Positions 49,926-61,674 of a DNA stretch of 64,000 nucleotides are shown here, one piece after another. Made by a program: the position numbers and the translations under genes. The notes under the pieces are model-generated. The model saw only the letters and a program-made list of their open reading frames with translations, ran no database searches and was not told where the DNA came from. The stretch lies in assembly GCA_037833965.1 (NCBI GenBank), contig AP031351.1:29214501-29278500 (forward strand). Reading direction: 5' to 3'. Every line of letters starts with the position of its first letter. Within the stretch, counting starts at the first letter, position 1. This DNA is from Marchantia polymorpha subsp. ruderalis (taxonomy: Eukaryota; Streptophyta; Marchantiopsida; Marchantiales; Marchantiaceae).

Positions 49926-51368
49926 TACTTGACGGTCATCAAAAGCAAAATTTCACCGACATCATCGACATCTGCACTGCTGGCACTCTGTAGAAGATTG
50001 TGTTGTTTCAGCATTGATTTGACAATGCTAACATCATCAACATTGTCATTAGCAGAAGCATCAATAGCATTGATTTCAATAACATCTTGTTAACTTCTTT
50101 AATACTTGTGTTTTCAAATCCAAGAACGATGATGAAAGAATTATAGAGTCAAATCTCTTGCAGAATCTTGAACTAGAATTAAATTTATCAACATATTGGT
50201 TAGCAATCACATTTGATTCAAGAGATAAACAATTGATTTAAACATCCGATGTTGATTTGATACAACCAAGTATGTTCAATCGTCCGCCACATTTCATATT
50301 GAAAGATTAGATGATTCAATTGAACATGACAAAATTGCGCTTTGAAAGACCTAATGATTACTTGATCAAGAGATTGACATTTTTTAATAGCATTTGATAG
50401 AATAAAAATGATACGCATGGTGTGATGTCAGAAAAAGTTTATGTTGATATGAATGGAGCTAAAATTTTGGACGCAGAAACATGAAATGAAGAATTATCTT
50501 GAAGTATATAGAAGATGTGGTTGCAATTCTTGATAATTGAGTTGTACTTGTTAAACGGATGCATATATGACAATGTATTTTGCCAAGCTTTAGTTTGATG
50601 ATCATGGATAATTCCGTACTTTTTATTGATATCCAAAATATTCTTCAAAGTACGTGAAAAATCACTCTTTGTGATAACTAGCGTGATAAATTTTTCACCT
50701 GAAGCGCTAACTCCAAGCGTCACTATGAATTTTTATTAGCTCCGCTTGACGCCACGATCATTTGAATTAACTTTGTAATATGATCTTGGTGATGTTGTGC
50801 AATGTTGTAAAATCGATTTGTAAATGTTGATAATGCATTCGAGTGATACATCAATCAAAATTTTGCAAATTTAATGCAAACGTTTTTCCACATGCATAAG
50901 ATGGAAACTGTTTTGTTTACCGCATGTCTTCTTACTGGATGTAGAGATGCGCTTCAGATAATTTCAAGCTATCCATTCGAGGCAACAAATGTATGATGAA
51001 AAAGTATGTTTAATGATATCGAACAATCTGCAATGTCAAACAAAATCCTGTCTCAAAAAAACTTTTTCTTGTGCATCTCGCTAGTCACTTTAATCGTGGG
51101 CGCATACATCTCAACGCAAATATGTCATTGATGCACCATGTTTGTAAAAAGTTGCATTCGCTTTAGTGTCAAAATCTTTTAAAACTCATTTCGATTTTGA
51201 TTCTAACACTACATGTTCAATAACTTCTTTCTCCTTCCAGATGTTTGGAACAGTTGAATGTGCAATCAAAAATGTTGATGATGCTTGTTCATGGGTGACT
51301 TCAGGTTGATTCAGAAAATTCATATGTGCCAACTTTGTCTTCACATCCAAGAGATTACATTTAGACAT
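49926..51368 (-). pseudogene. Decayed pogo/Tigger-like (Tc1/mariner superfamily) transposase
   Basis: From ATG 51368 the minus strand reads an N-terminal helix-turn-helix like those of pogo/CENP-B proteins (FLNQPEVTHEQASSTF, then STVPNIWKEKEVIE). After a decayed middle part comes the DDE-domain start (TLGVSASGEKFITLVITKS), then TKAWQNT, then the second catalytic block ILQDNSSFHVSASKIL, and in a shifted frame SLDQVIIRSFKAQF, the usual partner of the third acidic residue region. An acidic tail (DASANDNVDDVSIVKSML) ends at a stop at 49926-49928. The total span of about 1.44 kb is what an intact transposase of this family needs. Several stops and frameshifts disable it. Terminal inverted repeats were not identified. 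Confidence 0.85.
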
Positions 51369-53211
51369 GTGTGCACTATAACAACAACAACGTTGAGAAA
51401 GACAAAAAAAAGTAAAGCAACAACAAACAAAAGCAAAGAAAGCGCGAAACAACAATTTGTTTAGGAGCGGTGGAACCATAAACGCTACGAAGCCTCTTGT
51501 AAATGACAACTCCCAACAATGACAGTTACTCGAAATACTAGAACCTATGTGTGTAAGTATTGGGAGATTTAAAAGTGCAGTTCACATTTTTTGTGTTTCG
51601 TCGCGATATACACACAAGCTTTTGAGCAACTATTCAAAAACTAAGGTTTGTATTGCATTTATTAGTCTAAAAAATTCAATCATTCAGTTAGAAAACAATT
51701 TATGTATAATACAAAGGTAATTCTTTGCCGCTACGCTCACGAGAATACAACTATTCTTTTCATTAGACTAAAGTGTCTGAAATTACAATGACCTCTGTCA
51801 TATAATAACAATATAATATATCAAATAACCATGGTTGAACAAACTAGAATCAAATTATGTCTATCATTAATTTAACAAGAGATGGAAAAAATTCACAAGA
51901 TTATGTCTTGGTTGCACATACAGCGAACAATATACTCTACTCTCGACATTTAGAATATGGGGTTAGAAGGTAAGTCAACTTAGATTCACTATATTCAGTT
52001 AGTTTTTCACCATCGTAAGTATTAACCTATAAACTGATGGTTTCTCGAGCTTTTTTGTTTACTGTGGTCGCTGACTTTCAGGAGATTTGACATACTTGAG
52101 ATACCGTTTGCTTGAAGTGTGTCACATGCACGTTGTCACAAGGAGTGAGTGTACACACAAATCCACATGTACAAGTCATTTAAGGTGTCTGTTCATCGGC
52201 TATTCTACAACGACATATTTTCCATAGATAGACTATGTATTCAGTCAAGCATATTCAATTTTCAAATTTTACTTTTTTCCTGGCTGCTGTGTTCCGGGGA
52301 AAAGTAGTCTTGCCGACTTTTCTGTGGCGAAATGTAATTTGTTTTCTGTTTTATCGTGCAATGTTATGTTACGCTTGCTGTTCATTTTCTGAACTTAACT
52401 TTTAAATTGATGCGTGTTGAAACATGACTAGTTCCCCAAGTAGCTGGATACACTGCGGAAGTCAGCTTTTTGTAGATGCTCTTCGCCACAACAGATCAGT
52501 GTCGAAGTTTTCCCTACCACGGCTGAATGACGGAGACTTTTAACAGGATGGATGAGAGAATACACTTGAACTTTTATTTACATGTCCGGAAAATATGTTC
52601 TACTCATTTATTAGACGACAACTTCGTCATGTTGTGGTGACCACAACAGTTTGGAAGTGTAGTTTTATGTACAATGTCACGTGAAGAAGTCTCACGACCT
52701 GACAGACGATATATCCAGTCAGGACCCGATATCATCATGTCTCGCCTAAGTGCTGGAGGAAAATCTGCTAAGATACCATGTTTACCATCAATATTTCTCA
52801 CAATGAGTAGAGATGGTATCAAACAACATGAGCAGCATGCTTTGCCCTTTGAGGGACGAAAGACATAAACAAGGTGTGAAGCTATAGTCTAACTGCCGTG
52901 TATATTGTATAATGTACATAAGTGCCTCCTGCGATAGAGGAGTCCATATTGGTACCATGTTCAGAACATTCCTTGCTGAGGGAGCAAGGTGAACTGGGAT
53001 GTGCATCACACCTGAGCTTGAACTGTTGCAGACCGTGTTGTCTGACTTCTGTCTTCGTGAATTACTTGGATGCATCGCAAAACTTCAGCTGAGTCCAGAA
53101 TCCCATCGAAAACGAACGAGGCCACGAAGATCTCGACGTCGAAGGTCCAGTCATTGTTTACACGTACCTGAAAGCACTCAAGCAGCAATGGGAATGTGCA
53201 TCAGGCATGCC
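51369..53211. other. Region between the transposase remnant and the SAP-domain gene
   Basis: Mostly AT-rich and non-coding to about 52450. From 52450 to 53211 the composition is closer to genic and probably includes the 3' untranslated region of the SAP-domain gene. A 64-codon ORF at 52674-52868 (+) has no recognised similarity. Confidence 0.5.
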
Positions 53212-53979
53212 CTACGCGGTCACTTGCTTCAGGGATCGGAGCTTACGTCCAGGACGCTCAGTAGTCACCGCAGCCTCCAGTTGGGAAGGCAAATTTTCCT
53301 TGCCACCCACGGCAGCGAGATGCTTCATGGAACCGATCTTCTTCGTAGTTTCAGTAGACTTGGAAGCCTTCGTCTGTTTGGCATCGTCGTGAGCGACGCA
53401 TGTGCTGTCTCCAGTGGCTTGATTTGGTTTCGCCTTCAGAGGAGCTCTGGTAGTTGCTGCTGCCGACCGAGGTTTGGAGATTTTCGTGGGCTTAGCGGCT
53501 TGATCGACTGTGACCTTCCGTTCCCTCGAAATCTTGATATTCACGCTTGCAAGTTTCTCAGTCAGTTCGCCAATGCTCTTGTCTTCCGTCACGGCCGGCT
53601 TCTTCATGGCGATGCGAACTGGGTGGTGGCTACAGCCGACGCACATCGTGCATATACGGGGTCTGCTAACTCTGCTCGAAGCCCGAAGAGCGGACGCCAC
53701 TGGGACTGCTGCTTGCTGTGCCATCTCCGAACACAAAGCGCTGTCAGACACAACCATGGCCGGCGGCTCGACGACATCAGGAAGAGGCGTGACAACAACA
53801 GCAACAGCAGGCTCGGCAGCAGAATCGATCTTCGAAGCACTGGCACCGACAACCGCATTCTCAGGCTTCCGCAGTTTCTCCAGCCCGTCGATTAATTCTT
53901 GTTTGTTGCCCTTCGTGGGGAGGCCCTCCTTTTTGCTCATCTCCTTCAGCTGCTTGTGATTGAGGCTCCCATAATCCAT
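53212..53979 (-). CDS. SAP-domain protein of unknown function
   Basis: The product would be 255 residues from ATG 53979 to TAG 53212-53214. The frame is open further upstream, but no earlier ATG was found. Residues about 2-36 (YGSLNHKQLKEMSKKEGLPT, then GNKQELIDGLEKL) match the helix-turn-helix SAP pattern, which binds DNA or RNA in nuclear proteins. The rest is low complexity: Ala/Val/Pro-rich, then a Cys/His patch (CTMCVGCSHHP, about 132-142), then Lys/Thr/Ala-rich sequence to a basic end GRKLRSLKQ. No second domain is recognised. Gene status rests on the SAP match, the GC-rich island within AT-rich flanks and the long open frame. Further exons cannot be excluded. A role in chromatin or spindle association would be a guess. 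Confidence 0.7.
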   Translation of the reverse strand: MDYGSLNHKQLKEMSKKEGLPTKGNKQELIDGLEKLRKPENAVVGASASKIDSAAEPAVAVVVTPLPDVVEPPAMVVSDSALCSEMAQQAAVPVASALRASSRVSRPRICTMCVGCSHHPVRIAMKKPAVTEDKSIGELTEKLASVNIKISRERKVTVDQAAKPTKISKPRSAAATTRAPLKAKPNQATGDSTCVAHDDAKQTKASKSTETTKKIGSMKHLAAVGGKENLPSQLEAAVTTERPGRKLRSLKQVTA

Positions 53980-55359
53980 TCTGTCCAGATTTCTCGAACG
54001 ATTGAAACGCAAGAAGACGAAGCTCTAGTGCAATCCCAGAGGCGGATCTGAACTCGAGACTTGCTGGCATCAAATGTCGGCGATATTGACAAAGTGAAGT
54101 TTCGACGTGGGGACGAACATTTATAGTTTCAACCCAAGAGACGACAAACCAGTAAATGGCGGGAACTGGTCAGGTTTGAAAGCATCAGCCCGAAACTCAA
54201 CGGCCATGTACCAACGGACATTTGGAGGACAACTAGCCGACACCGGAATGCTCTCTACCGGCCTCAATTTCAATGCACAAAGAGCCGATAAAACAAAAAT
54301 CCTATCATGAATTTATATTATAAAAATGCCTAAATCTGTAATATTTGGTAACACCTTAGAAAATGTCTAATTCACTTTTCAACTGCTTCAAATGTAAAAA
54401 ATATAATAAACAGTATCACATACATCTAGATCAAAATAAAAATTTCAAAATGACTTTGAATGGTATGGAATCTTTTAATATTCCATTCGTATTTGTATGT
54501 TTTACTTAAATTTAATTCAGATGTCATGCAGAAAAAATTCTAAAACAAATAATACCAATGTACGCATAAACTAATAAGTGATGGGCTATTGGAGAACTCT
54601 AAATCTGAGCATGAAAATTTTCATTTTATAGTTTTATATGTTTATAGAAATATTTTCATGAATATTCTATTGAATCACGCGAAAGAATTTATAAAACACA
54701 ACCAAAAAAAAGTATGGTTTGTCACTCTTTGTTGAGGTTAATTCCAGTCAAGAGTTAACCTCAAGTTCTATTATTATAGTTAGGTTGGTTACCGGTGGGG
54801 TTTGATATCTATACCCAAGGTTTGTGTAATGCCAGACAGATTGTTCAGTACAATCTTTAGATTTTTTTTCCGCCGACGTAGCACTTGAGAGTATGAATCA
54901 CCTTATTCGTTGGTGTCTTTTGTGTTTAAAATTTGGCTTGAGTGTGTCACAATGTTTCTCGTTTTTTTAACGTAACATTCTACTATTTGAACGTGCTTGC
55001 AACATGAGTAGTCACCACAACGAGTAGTCAACCGACTGACAGAACCCCAACAATAGACTAAACTCTAACAATCTGAGGACATAAGTTATTTTTTTAAATA
55101 TTACTATTTAATAAAAGATATTCATTTACATAACATTGAGTTTAAAAAATGTTGCATTCATGATAAATATATCTTTATGTCAAAATCCCAAGTTTTGAAT
55201 AACTAATCATATGCTTGAATTCTAAAACTCAAAAATTGCTAATTTTAAGAATATTAAATATTCATACTTGATAATGTATATTGTCAAGCAAGTAACATCA
55301 CATCTAAGAAGACAACAGTTTTTTATACATTATATGTAAGTTTTTTTAAGCTCTTGGAG

Positions 55360-55427
55360 TTTTGAAATTTGTTACCATGCAAAATCCTGGTTATATCCTG
55401 GATTTTGCTTGGTAACAAATTTCAAAA
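55360..55427. repeat. Long imperfect inverted repeat, 31-bp arms, 6-nt loop
   Basis: The left arm 55360-55390 pairs with the right arm 55397-55427 with two mismatches. The arms begin with ttttgaaatttgttacca and end with ttcaaaa, and the loop is ttatat. No flanking gene is present. The structure is a candidate MITE relic, small RNA fold-back or transposon end pair. Confidence 0.85.
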
Positions 55428-58400
55428 TGATGCATTTTATATTCATACATCATCATTTAGAGTAACATATATTATCACAGGTTATCTCATATTTCAAATA
55501 TTTGATAACATAATTCCATTGAAAATTTTAATTTATGCATATGTTATGACAATCTATGTATACATTTGATTCACACATATATGTGTTGCTAATAAATCAA
55601 CTTTTTATTTTGAAACTAGTAACTTACATGTACAGTTTCATCTATACAAGAAAGAGAAGACATAGAAAATATATATCGAATCCTTTCACAAACGACAAAA
55701 TTATTTTTATAAAGATTATATTCATCTCTCTTATATAATTGTATCAAACAAATAATCATCAATCAAGGTCAAATTTATTAAAAGAATTTAATACATATGC
55801 ACATTTTGAAACAAAACATGACAATTTCAACATCAATCCTATCATCATTATATTCAATCTTATCAATTATGATGAAATTCATTATCACTAAATTTAATTT
55901 TTATCATATAAATATCTGCTAACCTTTTGCATAGAGCTATCTAATAAATCTAATCAATTCAGTTTATTAAACATCAAAATGTATTATCACTTTGCACTTG
56001 ATGCTCTGTAAAGGTTTTCCAAATTTCAATAATAATGTAATGTAATAATCTTCATAAAGCTAAATGGTTCATAAACCAAAAAAAAAGCAAAAAAATATAT
56101 TCTTGAATGAAATACTGATAAAATCTGGGAAAAAAATTAAAAAAATCTGAATTGTTTGTTCCGTTTTGAAAATATGTTGTCATTCATATAATTCAAAATT
56201 TTCTTAATATATTGAATGACTAAAGGAGTTGACATGATATGATGAATTTAAAGACAGTGTAAGTATACTTGTAAGTAATATAGTTTTTTTACGTTTCATC
56301 TGAAAAAACGAAAAGATGTATGTTTGAAAGATAAGTAAACCAATTATAAAGATAAATCTTACTAAAGTTTGATTACATGTGACATTTCAAATCTTTTTTT
56401 TTGCTCAAATCCATTATGAAAGATGTCTCATATTTATTTTTTTGCTTGAAAAATATTGATGATAAAAAATTAATAAGATGTTTATGAAAAATGGAAAAAA
56501 TGAATTCTATTGAACAATAAAAAATACTATCATTATGTATTATATAATACAACGTCTTTGTGCATTTTATTTTTGTCAATATCATCTGAATGAAATTTCA
56601 TTCTTAAAACAAATACAGCTAAAGACAAGATTTGTTTTTATAAGAAATTTTTACATTGAAATTCATCTATATACTATAAAATTGAATTAGAAATATGTTT
56701 TTGAAAAATACTATTCATAATTTTTGAAACACAAGATAGACAAAAAAAATAAAATATGATGCCTTTAAATGTAAAATTTCTTATTTTAACTCTGAAATAA
56801 AAAATATGTTAACGAAACTGAAAATATCTTGAATCAAAAAATAAAGATTGATTTTTTGATGGTTCATTGAAATCTAAGAATTTTATTGATACGATGAAAC
56901 ATTATCAAAGATTTGTGTTGTAATATTATTATAAATCTACTGAATCACATAAAAAAAGCACACAATATGAGATTGTTTGAAGCATGAAATATTAATAGTT
57001 TTGCTATATTAGTTGATCATAACATTGGTGAATATTCCTAGTTTTGATTATGTCAACAAAGATCAAAATTTTTTTTAACTGCATATCAAATATTGCAGAA
57101 AGATATATAATGAATCAATAAGCTGCAAAAATTTCTGCTCATTCTATTGTTTATGCTATTAAAGATGTGTGTATGAGAATTATCTACATCACCCGCATAT
57201 GTACATGGTTCAACTCCACATGAGTCTACATCTGCAGTCCAGATAAAAGTTTCACTAAAGTGTGGATGTTATATCATGGTTCCATAGCTTAGCTCTCTAT
57301 CCTGCAGTGTACATGTATAATTAAACTAAAACGTGCTATCCCAAACTCTAACTAGTTTCCAATCATAACTATGGTTAAACTAATCACAATTAACAAGACG
57401 CGCATTCAGGGTTTACATAATGTTAAAATAAGGTTTTTGGTCTTAGGGATTTATAGTATATTACTATGTGATAACATGACTTCAAATTATATTTTTTGTA
57501 AATCTAATGCTTAAAATATGATAGTTAGATTTGGACTCTATCATTGAAGATTGATTATGTAAAAAATAGTTATCTTGTGTATTGAATAAACAAAAAGAAA
57601 TCAAGTAATTGATGATATCATTTTAGGTAAAAATTTAGATAATTAGGCTCTATCATGCTATTTCAAAAAGTCTTTTTGTCTAGCTTAAAGTAAGTTAAAA
57701 TTATGTACTATATATTGTGGTAATTTTACTTTAAAAATCTTATGCTATACAAATCGTTTGCCAAGGGTAACACTATATTCATAATTTTTTCAAGAATTAG
57801 CATTAAGTTGATGTAATTGAAGATATTTTTTTTTATCATCTATTTATTTTGCAAAAATTCTCACCCGGTATCATTCATATGATTTTTCAAAGTTTTAGAT
57901 GTTTATATCATCTGAAAAACGGATTTGTTATAGAAACATACAGATAAAATTAGAATGAAAAAACTTGACAAATGAAAGAAAATTCTTAGCTAATTTGAAT
58001 TTGCTATTCTTCTAGAAAAATGCATAATGTTAATGAACTAAATACTAAAGAAAATGTGCATGTGAGTGATTTTTTGTCTGAAGATGAATACAATGTTACA
58101 CTGCAGTCTTGAGCTTTGGTAGAATCAAGTATTTAGAGTGGTAGTTCATTGATTGCATTTTATTAGACATACCTAGTGTAACATAAATATTAAAACTCGT
58201 ATCAGACGTACTCTTGAATTCGGTTTCATGTGTAGCAAATGAACTAAAGAAAAGTAAGTAAAATGTGGAACAGATGGAAGAGCCAGTTGCTTGATTAGGA
58301 ACAATTGTGCATAAGGTATGTTGAACTTTAAATTCCATATAGATCATTAGCAAAAATCAGAAATAAAAAATGTCATGAGAAGATTTTAGTTTGATGCTGG

Positions 58401-58819
58401 AATTATCTACGTCTAGATATTTGTGAGTATGTTAGAAACAAGGAGCAAATCGTGGTTGGATGAGAAGGATATGGAGATACGGGTTTTTCAGAGGTAAATC
58501 AGAAGAAGAATCAGCGAAATGTTGATAATTTACATTTTCCAAGTTGGAAATTTTGATAGCGGAAAAGTGCAACATGTTCAAGAGTTGTTACTATATGGGA
58601 AAAAAACTCTTGTCATGAATAAGTCTATTGATATTAATAACAAGCTAGAACACAAACTGCAGCATATATCATCCATTTATATTGATAATACTGTGTCTTG
58701 GATATAATGGATGATTTAAGAATTGCACAAATCGTACCTTTTTTCCCTTCATTTCATTATAATTAAGTTTGCCTCACAATATGATGTGAGGCAATAATGT
58801 GAGTAACACTGAATAAAAA

Positions 58820-58859
58820 CAAAGAATTGTTGGATTTCGGAGACATCCAACATTCTTTG
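58820..58859. repeat. Inverted repeat of about 15 bp with 9-nt loop
   Basis: The left arm caaagaattgttggat (58820-58835) pairs with atccaacattctttg (58845-58859), with one bulged T. A second short hairpin, gcctcac/gtgaggc, lies about 45 bp upstream near 58770-58793. Confidence 0.75.
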
Positions 58860-59359
58860 ATGAGATCTTGTGAATAAAATAATCATTGAGCCAAACTCAC
58901 GGTTATAGGAAGTATGTTCTGAATTGGAATGGTTGAGCAGGTCATAAAATATTTTATTATAACTGCCTAGAATTTTTGTCCGAATGAGAAGAAAATAAAT
59001 TAAGTTCGTAAAAGACGCTTAATTAAAGACTATTTAATTGCAAAATCTTTACGATGATGTAATTCATTTTATCTTAAAGAATCACATATTCTTGCAAGCA
59101 TGAAGTTTACGTTCTTGGATTGTATATTACATGAATTTGAGCGCAGAATTTGAGAAATTTTTTCAACCATGTACATGCAATGGAAGAAAACTTACATTGA
59201 GAGAAATTTTTTGCATACATTTCGATCAATGTGCATGCACAAATGAATTGGATGAATCCTCATGAATTCACAAAGTACCAGATTGACTATGATTTGAACC
59301 GTGATGATAGTGGATGGAACATCCGAGTTTCATGTGATTTCATGCGGACCTAGAGATCC

Positions 59360-59403
59360 AATTCTTGGAATGGAGTGTACAAATTCTTGGAATGGAGTGT
59401 ACA
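59360..59403 (+). repeat. 22-bp exact tandem duplication
   Basis: The unit aattcttggaatggagtgta plus ca occurs twice in direct succession, at 59360 and 59382. No coding context is supported. Confidence 0.85.
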
Positions 59404-60100
59404 AAGGTCCAAAATTTAAAACAAAACTTCTCTGTGGTGGATTGGGAGGATGTTATGAAATTGATCTAGTTAAAGTATGGAGATCGATACGGTAGAGTCC
59501 AGCATAAGATAAAGTCGGAGCCTAGAGATAACAGAATGAAGCACAACTTCATGAAATAGTCGTCCACCTTGTTCCGGAATCGAAGACCTCCATGCCAAAA
59601 CATAAAACCCACGAGTAACGAGGAACCAAAATTTGATCCACATGCAATCAAATTAGAAGTTAGAGTTTATGGCCATCTATGTATTACTAAAGAGGAAAGA
59701 CACATGAAGCTAGTTTGTATGATGCGCATGAACGATGAAAATCTACGGCGGGGTATGATAATAATACACAGATGTATTAAGAAATATGTGAAATTCGTTA
59801 GTAATAAATTCGGGTTCTGGTTAATATAGATGATTAAAATTTTCCTCCATGATTTGATAGTTTTAGACTAATATGGGACTCTGGATTCCTTTCGCCGCGT
59901 ACTATGTGATAGAGGGTTTAGGTTAAGTTTACCACACAGGAAAGCTGGAAGTGTGACTGTATAGACTATGTTATTAATAACGGTTTCTGGTACTACATAT
60001 ACAATACTAGTTGAGACAATCCATACGATAGAAAACTCCTTCACGTGATAATCTTTTGGATAAGGATGAGAGAACCACAAGAAAAGGAAATCTCCTGAGT

Positions 60101-61674
60101 ATTCACCTTAGAAGACATGTAAAAACAGTGAAACATGGTAAAAAATTACAGATGGGAAATAAGTGAGCCCAGTACCGGTGAAAACGAAGGTCTTGCCCCA
60201 TGCCGCAAGGTCTTGTTCGGCATGTTGTCTGAGCCGAAAGAATTTACCTCCACATCAAAGCCAGCGTGCAGACATCTCCCTCGTGACAAGGACCGTTCTT
60301 TTTCTACCAACAAGCGGCGCCATCCACTATTCGAGTGTGTTAAGAGAGTCATATTCACAGATGTGTTCCAGGGTTGTGTCCAAGCTAGAGGTGAACATTA
60401 TCATTCAACCAGCCTTCAAGTCAGAGTTGTCAAATTTAAGTTCAAAGTGATCAACAAGTCGTGAGATTACTTCTTGAGGTTCCATGGATAACAAAACGAT
60501 TGATCAAGTGTCCCATTTTTAGAATCGAAGAAATCAAATCTGAGACTCCCATGAATATCCCATACACCATTGAGATAACAATAAAAAAGTTTCCCCTTAA
60601 GAGGAATGCAAAAACAAACAGCAACGATGCATACTAGACATCAATAGGAGCTGAAGCCAAGCTACTGTAGAAACGCAAGAGTACATTCGAAATAAGATTC
60701 CACACCAACCAAGGCAACAGAGGTGAGCGTTGTGTCTACTTGACAAATTGGTAGAAAGTCTTACAAAGTTTTCTATGCAATCTACATTGGATTTTCTATG
60801 CATTCTACACTGGAACCTGCTGATCACCTTTCTAAGGACTAAAAGTAGGACCATAATTATGGACATCCGGCTCCTGATATCCAGTACGCGAAGAGGGCAA
60901 ATGTGACCTTCGATTTTTCTCCTTCACCGTCAGAGAAGTTCTCGGGCCTGAACTCAGTTTCGTATAACTCCTATTCAAATTCGATAATAGATCTGCAGAA
61001 CGAATCACAAAAAGAACAATCAGACTCCGGCATTCACATTCAAAGATAGCCTCTTCACCAAAATATAATCGATATTGTTAACATACATGACATTGACAAA
61101 TAAACCGCAAAACAAAGTACTGACAGATGAACAGGGATATATTAGTTTGAATTAAACGATGCACCGTGCCCACTTTTGAACCCCCATCAAATGCTTCTTT
61201 AGGTAAAATTAGAAACGTATGCCTAGTTGGAATCGTAGCTCAGCCGTGTGAAGAAGAAAAATTCAAAATACATTACGCCCGGTTCAAGTTCGGCTTTAAA
61301 CACTTTGGCCCCCAGCACTGTGAAGACTGTAACTATCAGCATAACTCAAATCAAAATTGCTGTCATGTCAGTGCACTTCGTTCAAGTTTACGGTGTGCCC
61401 TAAGAAGCTAAGAGTTAAATGGTCCTAATTCTAGTAAACATTCCTGGTTGGTGGGTTCCGGTTTTAAAGTAAAAAACAAAATGGTTATAAAACCATTTGC
61501 TCAAAGGATATGAAAAGCAATTAACACAAAAGAACATAGTTCATTCTTTTGCTTCACATCATCAAAGGTAAAATTTGATTAACCTCGGATGGATTGCGAG
61601 CAGGTAGGCCTCTCTACCTTCCTTCAGGGATAAAATGTCCAGAAAGTGAAAGGACTGTACAATCCCAACTTGGC
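60101..61674. other. Region downstream of the NFRKB-like gene
   Basis: It is less AT-rich than the desert to its left. An ORF of 109 codons at 60135-60464 (+) and an 81-codon ORF at 61166-61411 (+) show no recognised family. Part of the interval should be the 3' untranslated region of the leftward NFRKB-like gene. I cannot exclude a decayed gene at 60130-60470. Confidence 0.5.

Larger units (their letters stand above)
53980..60100. other. AT-rich desert upstream of the SAP-domain gene
   Basis: About 6 kb with strong AT bias from 54310 and no supported gene. Two hairpin-forming inverted repeats (55360-55427 and 58820-58859) and a 22-bp tandem duplication at 59360-59403 are the only clear structures. 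Local ORFs of 60-85 codons have no recognised similarity. Confidence 0.6.

Noticed and set aside
60135-60464. A 109-codon ORF downstream of the NFRKB-like gene
   Set aside because: Both strands are partly open and no family was recognised; kept only as part of the intergenic description.
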